27,285 nt of DNA, from NCBI GenBank assembly GCA_048213135.1, contig PS015144.1, forward strand, positions 35,125 to 62,409, read 5' to 3'. A program made the position numbers and the translations under genes. Positions within the stretch are counted from its first letter, which is position 1. Each line of letters opens with the position of its first letter. Shown here in pieces: positions 9,941-19,400 of the stretch. The DNA comes from Reclinomonas americana ATCC 50394. Lineage: Eukaryota; Jakobida; Jakobea; Jakobida. Below the pieces are notes generated by a model. It did not search any database. It was not told where the DNA came from and was given only the letters and a program-made list of their open reading frames with translations.

Positions 9941-10908
9941 ATGGACACACAGTTGCGTGGCTTGTTTTTTGAATTTCTGTGTGCGGGAGATTCCCCCGCG
10001 CCATGTTCCACTTTTTTATTACTGCTCCGTTATTTTCCATACGTTTCCTGTTGTCTGTCCCCTGTGCTTTTCTTGCTCTCTCTCCCTCTCCCTTCCTCTC
10101 GCCTCTTTTCTCCCCCTCCTCACGTGGAGTATTTATAGCCGACTTCTCGCAATCGCTTTTCACATGTTCTAGAGTTGTCTTTGTGTTTGTTTTCGCTCTC
10201 CTTTCTTTTTCCCTCTGTCTCACTCTCGCGCACCAACACACACACTCTCTGTTCCTTGGGTGTTGGGGGGTCGTTGCATTCGTGTCCCGTTGGTGCAAGA
10301 TGGCCATGTCACTCACTCTTTTTGCCTTCCCCTTCCACAGACTGATCAACATCTCTACGGGAGGCGTACATGTGCTGTACATGATCCCAGATGGTATGCA
10401 TGTGAAGGCTGATGGCGAGTGCTCGCCGACAGTGTTTGCCAAGTTCGCATTCGTCGGCAACGGCGCCGATCACTGCCTCCTCATCCACGATCGTACCGAG
10501 ATCAGCTTGCCTTGCGGATCTTGCCTGCGCCAGTCACCGTACGAGCATTTTGCCTCGGTGCGCCCGTCTCCTGACCTCGATGGAACGTACGAGATTTATT
10601 CCGTGGAGGCCGACGTGAACGTCAAGTTTTACGTCCTTTGGCTGGACGGCCACTATCACCCGGTGGAGTGCAAGGCCGTTTGCCTGAATATGCCGCCGAC
10701 GTGGCAGTCGGCGCCTGAGCCGGCGGATGACCTGCAATTTGTGGTGCCTCAGTTGCAATTTGCGATGCCAATGCCGGCGGCACCGCCCATGGTTGCGGCT
10801 GGTGCGTACATTTACACTGTTGCGCCTCCGCTGAACGACGCCGAGGCCTTCTATGCTCAGGATTTCTACACCTTCTCTGTCGCGGACTACCGGTTCCCTG
10901 AGGCCTGA
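9941..10908 (+). CDS. Uncharacterised ~200-residue protein
   Basis: The main exon 10341-10908 ends in TGA and encodes about 189 residues. Two starts fit. One is ATG 9941 with exon 9941-9978, intron 9979-10340 (gtgtgc donor, pyrimidine-rich acceptor), phase 2. The other is ATG 10300, reading straight through that acceptor-like sequence, in good start context (gcaagATGGcc). A TATTTATAG box at 10130-10138 upstream of 10300 favours the second; the strong polypyrimidine tract before 10341 favours the first. The sequence has alternating hydrophobic strands (GGVHVLYMIP, KFAFVGNG, CLLIHDRTEISL, VNVKFYVLWLDG), several Cys, and a Met/Pro/Ala-rich tail. No family is recognised. It may be a small beta-sandwich protein. 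Confidence 0.6.
10121..10139 (+). promoter_or_regulatory. Possible TATA-like element with adjacent CACGTG palindrome
   Basis: CACGTG at 10121-10126 is followed by TATTTATAG at 10130-10138, about 165 bp before ATG 10300. The element is functional only if transcription starts downstream of it; otherwise it is intronic. Weak evidence. Confidence 0.25.
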
Positions 10909-11537
10909 GAGCCTCCAGGCTCGTTCAAGCGGTCGTCATGCGATAGCGCGACAGACCCTCTTCTCAGAGTGTCTGGCTGTCATTGACGCCGCTGGTGTTT
11001 TTCTGTAATGCGTGACTTGATGTCGCCTCTACTCTGTCTGTATTTCAAGCGTTTTCCCCTCTTCTTCTATCTTACTTGTTTGGCGCTCGTTGCTCTGCCG
11101 GCAATTCCGTCACTGCACTCTCATCTCTCTTCTTCTGGGTCGTTTTGATACGAACTCTCTCTCCACTTTCTCACGTCATTCTCGAGCTTGTCTGTGGCGC
11201 TTTCCAGGACCGATCCTCTTGATTGTGATATGGGTCCCTCCTGGTAGCGTTACAGCAAGTTTTACGAGAAGGTATTATGAGAAGTGGAGGATCTGTTCTT
11301 TGTTGACCCGGTGGTTGGGTGATGGGGGTTGATTTGATTTGGCGTAGCTGTGCAGCGGAACTTGTGATTGTTGGTTTCGTGCGCGCGTGTGTTCCTCCAA
11401 TGTATGACTTGAAGAAATCGTTTTCTGCTGAGCCGTGACTGACGGGAAAAAAGGGAGGGCACCTACACTCGCAACACTTTTAAAACCATCCATCCATCTA
11501 TCTAAAATTCCTAAACAAATCGCCGCCCTCCTTCCAC
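10909..11537. other. Intergenic region between two convergent genes
   Basis: 629 bp between the stop of the plus-strand orphan (10908) and the stop of the minus-strand sterol oxidase (11538). It is T-rich on the plus strand, lower in GC than the genes, and must hold both 3' ends. I see no canonical AATAAA, no RNA gene and no conserved open frame. Confidence 0.6.
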
Positions 11538-12738
11538 TCAATGGTGCCCATTCGTCGCCGCCGCCACCACCGACGAGTCCACCTTGCCGCCCTTGGTGGC
11601 GCGTCTTGCCTCGTCCATGGCGCTGCCGCCGGCCGCCACCCACTCGTGGTACTTCTCGTCGGTGCCAAAGATCCGATCCCAAATCACAAACACCGACGAG
11701 TAGTTGCCGGCGCAGCGCAGGTGGTGGAAATCGTGGTGCGTCGGGCCGCAGTAGAGCGGGAAGAGGAACTCAAAGTTGATGGGGAACGCGTAGCCGGTGT
11801 GGCAGTGAATGGCCTCCACCTGGCGGAAGATCATCCACACCCAGATGCCGACGAGGTGACCGCCGCCGACAATCACGGGGCCCATGAAGGTGCCGACGCC
11901 GAGAATGACAAACTCGAGCGGGTGCGCGTACGAACTGGCCATGCCGATCGGATGGTCGAACTCGTGGTGCATGTAGTGAATGTTCTTGTACGCCTGCCAC
12001 AAGACAAGGGATAAGGGGGATCAGCAACAACATGCAAGATACCGCAAATCTTTCTCGACGAAAAGGTGCGCACCCACTCCGTGTGCAGCCACTTGTGTGC
12101 AAAGTAGAACCAGCAGTCCTCCAGCAAAAAGTAAAACACCACACGCAGCAGCATCTCCGACCACGACGGCAGCGGCATGGCGACCGACACACCGCGCCAT
12201 TGGAGAGTCGGATAGGCCAACACCATGAGCGGCGCCGCAATGAACGCATGATTGAAGATCAGCTTCTTCACGCACTTCCACGTCGTCGCCATGTCGACAA
12301 TGCGATCCTGCAAAGGCGCAAACGCAAGAAGAGCGCGCGACATGTCAGACACACAGCACGAGATACGAGACGAGATACGAGACGAGATGCAGCGTGGACG
12401 CACTACAGACACGCACGCACGCTCACAAACACACGTACGCTCATGCAGACGGCGAGCAGGGGGCGGCAGCAACACACTCATCACTCCGCCATCTCTCCGC
12501 GCGCTCTCACCTTTTGGATCTTGTACTTCATGGCCCACGCCGGCTGCAGCCAGTCGAGCAGGAAGAACGGCAGCGACGCGAAAAAGTAGACCAACACAAG
12601 GAAGCAGAGCGACACCGGCACCACCAGCTGGAACTCCGTGAATGTGCTGCTCATCCACATCCACCACCGCTCCATCGGCCCATACTCGGTGGGCACCATC
12701 GACGCATGACCGCCGGTGAAAAGCACGCTCTCGTCCAT
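11538..12738 (-). CDS. Sterol C4-methyl oxidase (fatty acid hydroxylase superfamily)
   Basis: ER-membrane di-iron oxygenase that oxidises the C4 methyl groups of sterol intermediates (ERG25/MSMO1/SMO type). Three exons: 12511-12738, 12074-12307 and 11538-11993; introns of 203 and 80 nt, both phase 0; 305 residues, the usual length. All three histidine boxes are present: HKWLH (147-151), HYMHH (160-164) and HHDFHH (240-245). Hydrophobic segments VVPVSLCFLVLVYFFASLPF and the region around GTFMGPVIVGGGHLVGIWVW fit the multi-pass topology. The C-terminus (VAAATNGHH) lacks a KDEL- or KKXX-type retention signal. It is convergent with the upstream orphan and divergent from the SLX1 gene. Related C5-desaturases and fatty acid hydroxylases have different spacing; EFDHPIGMASSYAHPLE matches sterol C4 oxidases best. 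Confidence 0.92.
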
Positions 12739-12893
12739 GGTGAGGTCGGCGAAAAAAAAACGCAGCGAAAAAATGGCGTGAGAAGTCGGTGGATTTTCAT
12801 CTCGTTTTGTTGATTTGTGGAGAAAAGGTGAGGAGAAGCGCAAGTGTGTGAGTGTGTGTACTTGCTTGTTCTCACTGTGTGTGTGATCAGGAT
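12739..12893. promoter_or_regulatory. Bidirectional promoter region (sterol oxidase / SLX1)
   Basis: Only 155 bp separate two divergent start codons (12738 minus, 12894 plus), so the genes must share a control region. It contains a poly-A run near 12753-12760 and GTGTGT repeats before 12894. No defined motif. Confidence 0.55.
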
Positions 12894-13160
12894 ATGCCCC
12901 ATTTTGTGTATGTTTTGCAGCCGGCGGCAGTGGAACGGCGTGCGTTGTGCTATGTGGGATACACGGTGAATCCGCTGCGACGACTGCGGCAGCACAATGG
13001 TGAGGTGAAGTGGGGAGGTGCGCGACGCACGCGGCTGCATCGGCCGTGGCGGCATGTGTGTGTGGTGGGAGGGTTTCCGTCGCAGACGGCGGCGTTGCAG
13101 GTGAGAGGGAGAGGGAGGAGGGAGAGGGAGGAGAAGGGTAAGGGAGCAGGAGACTAGTGG

Positions 13161-13192
<32 letters not shown>

Positions 13193-13317
13193 CATGAGAA
13201 CGGGCGACACAAGGGACAGAGAGTGAAGACGAGTCAGAGAGGGCTTCTCTCTCCCTCCTCTCTCTCCCTCTCACACACGCCAGGCGCACTGATCCACACA
13301 CGCACTTCCTGAATCAC

Positions 13318-13350
<33 letters not shown>

Positions 13351-14570
13351 NNNNNNNNNNNNNNNNNNNNNNNNNNNNNNNNNNNNCTCTCCCTCTCCCT
13401 CTCCCTCTCCGCCCTCTCCGCCCTCTCCGCCCTCTCCTCCCTCTCCCTCTCCCTCTCCCTTTCCCTCTCCCTCCCTCTCCTCTCTCCCTCAACTCCCTCC
13501 CGACAGGGTGTGGGCGACGCGGTTCGCTGCGTTTCACCCTGCGCCTGCTGCACGAGTTGCTGCACGATGTGCCGTTCACGCAGTACATGCTGACTGTGCA
13601 CTATGCGCTGGGCGAGGAGGAGTGTCCCGACATGAGTGGCTGTCGCGAGGTGCCGGCGCACGTGGAGGTGTCGCGCGGCCTAGTGTCGCAGTTGTCGGTC
13701 AAGTGAGTGTGCCTTCTCTCCTTCTCCTCCCTCTCTCTCTCTCTCGCTCTGACCCCTCCACCAGAAACGACGACGGCGAAGAAGATGATGAGTTTGGCGA
13801 CGGCATGGACGGCGACTTTGTGGAGGACGACGCGATCACGCAAGAATCGGCGGCCGGTGACGATGACGACGACTTGCGGCTGCTGGGCAAGCACATGCGC
13901 GATGCCGAGTGCATGCTGTGCGATGTGCAGGAGGCCTCGCAGGGTGGCGAGCCGTGGGAGTGTGTGGTGTGTGAGCAGTTGCGTGCGTGCGACGGGGCGA
14001 GGCGAAAGAAAAGTTCCGCGCGACCGTGGGGCTCACGGCGCGCACAGATGCTCGGTCTGTTATCACGCCCTGTGCCTGGGTCGGGCGGCGCTTGAGCGTG
14101 CCCCAGGCTCCATCAGCACGGCACTGATTCCGCGTCGCGTCGAGTGCGTACTGTGCGGGCAGGAGGAGGAGTGGGGTCGGTGGGTGGCCAATCGGGAGCG
14201 TCTGCTCAAGCGCCGACGAATCGGTGGCCGCTCGTCGCGGCCGCCATCGGCGTGCAGTGATTCGGTCGGGCCACTGCGCGCCCTCAGTCAGGACAACTCG
14301 CAGCCGCGGGTTCGACCGACCCAGGTGAAGGCAACCACGAAGCCGCAGCCACCACCACCACCACCGCCACCTCCGCGGCGTCGATCACCCATGTCGCTGC
14401 TCGACGACGACGACGATGGCGGTGGGGAGGCGGTGGAGGAGCAAAAGAGGCCCGCGGCGACGAGTAGCTCCTTTGCCGCGCTCCTCTCTCTTGACGACGA
14501 CGGCGACGAGGAGGACATGGATGTGCCGCTGGCGGTGCGACTGGCGCGACGTGCGGCTGGCGCTCGGTGA
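12894..14570 (+). CDS. SLX1: SLX1-type structure-specific endonuclease subunit (GIY-YIG plus zinc finger)
   Basis: Catalytic subunit that, with SLX4, cuts branched DNA such as 5' flaps and Holliday junctions in the nucleus. Exon 1 (12894-13100, 69 residues) is the GIY-YIG nuclease start: [25 protein letters not shown] with the catalytic Arg helix, and a [11 protein letters not shown] end typical of SLX1. Next readable exons: 13507-13702 ([17 protein letters not shown]), 13765-13986 (very acidic linker, then CMLC and WECVVC), and 14048-14570 ([30 protein letters not shown]), which give the C-terminal RING/PHD-like zinc finger. The tail is disordered with poly-Pro and acidic patches; stop TGA. 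The exon 1 end is phase 0 but the next exon needs phase 1, and the family's FEWAWQ segment is absent, so one small exon is missing near the 13351 gap. Confidence 0.87.
13320..13500 (+). repeat. (CT)n and (CTCCCT)n tracts around a 36-N gap
   Basis: A pure CT run ends at the gap 13351-13386 and is followed by CTCCCT and CGCCCTCTC hexamer/nonamer repeats. All of this lies within an SLX1 intron, or two introns if an exon is hidden here. Confidence 0.9.
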
Positions 14571-14608
14571 AGAAACGAAACAGGGTTTTACACGAGCTTT
14601 GCGAGATC
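14571..14608. other. 38-bp convergent spacer
   Basis: SLX1 stops at 14570 and the palmitoyltransferase stop begins at 14609 on the other strand, so the two 3' untranslated regions must overlap each other's coding exons. Confidence 0.75.
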
Positions 14609-14627
14609 TCATCGGAGGAACTGGCGG

Positions 14628-14661
<34 letters not shown>

Positions 14662-16358
14662 CCAGGTGTGCGTCATTCTGGTCGCCGGAGGCGCTGCTGC
14701 TGCCGTTGCCGAGGCCGTTGACCGACGACGCGGAGGCAAGGGAGGGCGCCGGATGCAGGTTTCGCGGCACGGGCGGCCGCCATTCCAGCCCGCTGGTGGC
14801 GAGCTCGCTCTTGATGGGGCACAGCCAGGACCAGGTGTTCATGCCGAGTGTCTCCTTCAGGTTGGCCTTGACGCCGTTGGAGTAGCCGCCGTGAAAGTCG
14901 GAGCCCGTGAGATCGCCCAAGGTCGATCGGTTGCTCTGGCGGGTTGTGAGTGAAAGAAATAAAGAATGAGAGGTGACGGGCAATGTGCGCGCGCAACAGC
15001 CAGCATCTGGAAGTGGAAAAACGCAAAGGGACCCAGTGCCAGTGCGAACATTGAGACCAGACTGCACAACACGCGCGCACATGAGTGATGGCGAGGGAGA
15101 GAGAGAGCGAGAGCGAAAGAGAGAGCGACGCAACGCAAAGACGACAATAATCTGTACATTGTGCCGCGGCGTGCTGCGGTCATCGGAACCAGACTGCAGA
15201 AACGGCGATAACAAAGTGAGCAGGAGAGGTCTTGTCCACGCACGCAGAAGAAACGCGACTCACCAGGTATTTGATCACGCCAATCAAGTCGGGGAACATG
15301 GTCGCAAAGACCCACACGGCGGTCAAGGCCGAGTACTGCAACGGGCTGGGGTTGGCGAAGGGAGAGAGGTCACAAGCAGGCAGTGACACAGGCGAACACA
15401 CCATGAGAAACAGGAAAAAGAACTTGTGGTTTTGCAGTCCGACACAGTTGACGACCCAGGCTGTGTGTGCGAGGAGGAGTGAGCGAGCCAGGCCGGCATT
15501 CAGCAGTCATATTTTCCCATGCGCAACGACAGTGATGGTCCATCTGCAACACGAGGTGAGAAAGCGACTCGCTCCCCCACGAAAAAAACACAGCGAGGAG
15601 CGCAACTCGGAGCACACATCGATTGCACTCGGAGCAGTGGTGCGCCCGGAACGGTTTCGGCCGGTCACATCGTTTGCACTGCCGCAGGAGCACGTAAGGC
15701 ACCAACATCAGTGGCAACGACAACGCATTCTCGCGCACGCAACCCATGGACCGCGCGCTTCGCCACTGTGAGCACACCGGAGAGATGAGGCGAAGAAATC
15801 ATATCGAAAACCACGCACACACGCACATACGCACCCTTCCTCTGCGTCGGCCTCTGGCGCCCACTCGTGAGGCACTGAGACACGAGCGTGGTCAGTGCAA
15901 GAGAGAGACAAGCAAGGCGGACATCAGAGAGAGGGAGAGACAGACCGCCACCAGGATCCGTCCATACAGTCTGCACGTAGCTAAAGAGTCCGAGGAACGC
16001 CAGCACACCGTAGATGGCGATGCGTGCGATCGCCCAGCCCTTGGAAGAGAGATACAAAGAGTAGAGTCAGAATGTGTGTGGAGAGAGAGATAGAGTGTGT
16101 GTGAGCGTGTTCACCGGTGCATCATTCTCCACGTAAGCCGTGTACGCCGACAGGTAGCAGTAGACGTAGGTGGCGTAGCTGCGCGATCAGTGAGCATTCT
16201 CTTTGTGTGTGCGAGTGTGAGTGTTCTCCTCTGTCAGACACCACCAACCCGTAGATGCCCGACACCAGTGGCACCATCACAAACGACCATATGGGACGGT
16301 ATCTGAGGCCGCACCACCAGCGCGGACGCACGGTTCGCGGGCCGTCCTCGCGTCGCAT
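14609..16358 (-). CDS. DHHC-type protein S-palmitoyltransferase
   Basis: Four-pass membrane enzyme that transfers palmitate to protein cysteines. Twelve exons in consistent phase: 16249-16358, 16115-16178, 15946-16039, 15831-15874, 15739-15765, 15607-15678, 15528-15543, 15402-15460, 15264-15335, 15135-15193, 14998-15061, 14609-14935; 335 residues. TM1 and TM2 are in exons 1-3 (FVMVPLVSGIYGYATYVYCYL; ARIAIYGVLAFLGLFSYV), followed by a TDPGGVPHEW motif. The Cys-rich domain runs CKRCDRPKPFRAHHCSECNRC, then DHHCPWVVNCVG, with the nucleophile at C142. FFFLFLM and IIVVFALVSMFALALG form TM3/TM4. SNRSTLGDL occupies the TTxE position. The C-terminal tail ends in a Gln run from CAG repeats (about 14630-14662). 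The exon 3 donor (15945 or 15951) is uncertain by six bases. Substrates are unknown. Confidence 0.92.
15528..15543 (-). other. 16-nt microexon carrying the catalytic DHHC residues
   Basis: Between introns 15544-15606 (ends ttgcag) and 15461-15527 (starts gttgcg), the exon encodes Met-Asp-His-His-Cys plus the first base of the next codon. The following exon supplies the rest (PWVVNCVGL). No other frame-preserving combination restores DHHCPW. Confidence 0.85.
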
Positions 16359-16498
16359 TCCTTCACAACGAAACACACAGGCGACAATCGATCCGACAAT
16401 CAATCTGGATCACAATCAATGCTTGACAGGACACGCTCCTTCCTCTCTCCCCCCCTCTCTCTCTCCTCTGATCCAGATCACAGTTTACTCAAACACTC
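16359..16498. other. Spacer between co-oriented NLR-like and palmitoyltransferase genes
   Basis: 140 bp on the minus strand from the NLR stop (16499) to the palmitoyltransferase ATG (16358). It contains a CT-rich tract (about 16438-16468). Promoter position unresolved. Confidence 0.5.
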
Positions 16499-19400
16499 TC
16501 AATCATCCAGCTGCATTTGCCGACTGGCAGCGCTCAACCGCTGCAGCACATACTCGTGGACGCCCTTCGCTTGGTACACAAGGCAGCGACTGAAACGAGA
16601 CACGAAAGGACCCAGAAGCCGCTCGACGTACCCCGACGACCGATCCCCGGCCACAGTCGGCGCGCTTCGACTGCCGCGACGGCCCGTGTCATCGGCATCC
16701 CCGGCAGTCGGCGCGCTTCGACTGCCGCGACGGCCCGTGTCATCGGCATCCCCGGCAGCCGCCGTCTCCGCAGCAATAGCGGCGGCCGCAGAGGCGCGAC
16801 GGGCACTTACTGGCGCACCACCTCGGTCGCTGTCAGCGTCAACTCGCCACACGCGGACGCAGCTGTCATCGCAACAGCTGACGATCCGCGTACCTTCCGC
16901 ACACACGGCCACTCCCGTCACTCGGCCGTCGTGCCCGACGAGCTGACCGCGTGGCACGAGCTCCACCACGCCATCGAAGTGCTGCTCGTCGGCGTCGATA
17001 TCCTGCCACATGCGTACAGCACGGTCGTTGCCGCCGGTGACAATGCAGCGTGTGCCGTCGGCCAAAGTCGCAAATTCCACGCATCGAATGGCTTCACGAT
17101 GCACATGATGCGCCAGCCACCGTCGGCGTATCGTCGCTCCCTCTGCGCCAGCCAATGTCCACTCGGACAAGTCGCCATTCGAGTGGCCACACAGCAGACG
17201 CTCCTCATCGTCTCGAGAGAGCACCAAACTCAGCACGCGATCTTCCACTTGCTGCGCCGACACTTGCTCCCTGCGCGCCAACGACCACACTCTCAACATC
17301 AAGTCGTCACCGCTGCTGATTGCCAAGTCGCCACGTTGCGACACACACAGTGCGCGCACCGGTGTGTTACGCCTTCGCGTTACGCCGCCCTCCTGGACTT
17401 GGATGCAGTGGTCTCCGAGCGCTGCAAGCTCAATAGTACCTGCCGCGTCGATGGTGACATCAATACCGCGGCGAACCCGGCCGTCTGGAATCTCGCCAAC
17501 AGATAGTTTGCCGTCCAGGCTGCCGCACACCACCAGTCGTCGTCCATCTGCGGCTTGGACGGCATGCGCACAAATGACAGCGTCAGTGGGACCGACAAAG
17601 CGGCAGCGCTCAGTACCGTCCTCCACCAACCACACTCGCACTGTCCGATCACTGCTGCCGGAGACCACGAGTGCACCGTCGAAAGCGAAAGACAACGAGT
17701 TGATTTCGCCCGTGTGACCGGTCAACTGACGGAGCAGGTCACCGTCATGTAGTGTCCAAATGGCCACCGTATTGCTGTTGACGACACCGGCCACATGCTG
17801 CAACGGTCCTTCGCCAGACATCGTCAGCGCGACGGGTACGGCATTGGTGTCCAGACGACGGCGACGGCGGCGAAGGTGTTCTGCTGTCGACCACCGGCGC
17901 ACACTGTTATCTGTACTGCCGCCACTCACAATGAACTCGCCATCGTCGGTGGTGGTCAGTGAGGTGACTGGTCCTTGGTGCCCGTCAAGAGTACACAGCA
18001 AATCCCAGTTCTCGGTCCACACGCGAATCTTGTTGTCGACGCAACCGCCACTGAGGAGGAGGCCACCATCTCGAGTATAGGTCAGTGCCCGCACCGGACC
18101 TTGCGCGTCGTCGAAGCTGGATACCACGCCTCTTGCTGCCAGGCTGATGCGCAGTATCTCACCGTTCTGGAATCCGACGGCAAATACATCTGGATCTGGT
18201 CCCGGCGACAGGGCGATGCAATGCGCCGAACTTCGACGCTCGACAGGCGGCGGCAAGCAGAGCACTTCCATGCCATCGCTGACTTGCCACACGCGAACAT
18301 AGCCGTTCTCGTAACCCGCGGCAACATACCGACCCCTCGGCCACATGGCCACACACAGTACCCAACCAGCGGAGTGCGGATCCTGTGATCTACGCATCTC
18401 TCTCGATTCGCACGGCAGCTTGTCAAGCGCCCAGATTCGCACCGACCCGTCGTCGCTGCCACTCACGAGAGTTGTGTCGTTCGCCGATAGCGCGATGCAT
18501 CGCACTGCGCCTGTATGTCCCCTCAACGAGAACCATTCAGCGTGCGTTCCGATTGCTGCAGAGGTGCCACCTCGTTCGGATGTCGTGCATCGATAGCCAC
18601 GGATCGTCTTATCTTCGCAACCGACAATTACTCGCTGACTGTCGCCACTGATGGCGATGGCATGAACGGCTCCTCCACCGGAAATAACGTGAAGCACAGC
18701 AGCATCCGCGGCCAGCCACAGTCGGGCGGTGTGATCAAAGCCACCCGCCGCGACAATCCGACCATCGAAAGACGCGGCAACTGATGTCACTCCTCGCAGG
18801 TGACCCTCGATCGGCATCGGCTGCAACTGTGCTCCACTGAAGTCACAGTAGTTCAGGTCGCTCTCGTCAATGTACGCATGGCCAATGTTGACGCGCGCAA
18901 GGTCGCCCCGCTGCAGCCGAGTGCGATGCATGACGACATGACTGAGATCGGCGCCACGGAGCCGCACTTCTTCCAGATTGCGCGCGCTGAATGAAACGCC
19001 GGCCGCACACAAAACGCCAGCAGCGCTGGCCGCCGCGCAGACTATCGGTTCGGCATCACTCAACCTGGAGAGCTCGACAATCCGCCACACTTTCTCCTGC
19101 ACGGACACATCGCGACGAATGCGATCGGCGATGAACATGACTATGGAGTCGAGAGACTGTCCAGTACACATGTGAGCGACCGCATAAAACAAAGGAACAT
19201 TGATGCGTGCGGCAAGCAGCTGTTCACCTCGTCAGAGCGCGTCAGCAACTTCCCACTGAGGATGCGTCTCGGCGACATGTACCGAATTACACGGTCCAGT
19301 TTTGTCGACTGGGACATCATGTCGACCACCGCGTCAACCTCCTGGAGCCACATGTCGGCAGCAAAGTACTCCAGAAAGCTCTTGTGTGTGAATTCGACCA

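Noticed and set aside
5563-11538. Functional sterol gene cluster formed by the P450 reductase and the sterol C4 oxidase
   Set aside because: They are separated by an unrelated orphan, lie on opposite strands and are common housekeeping genes; proximity alone is weak evidence.
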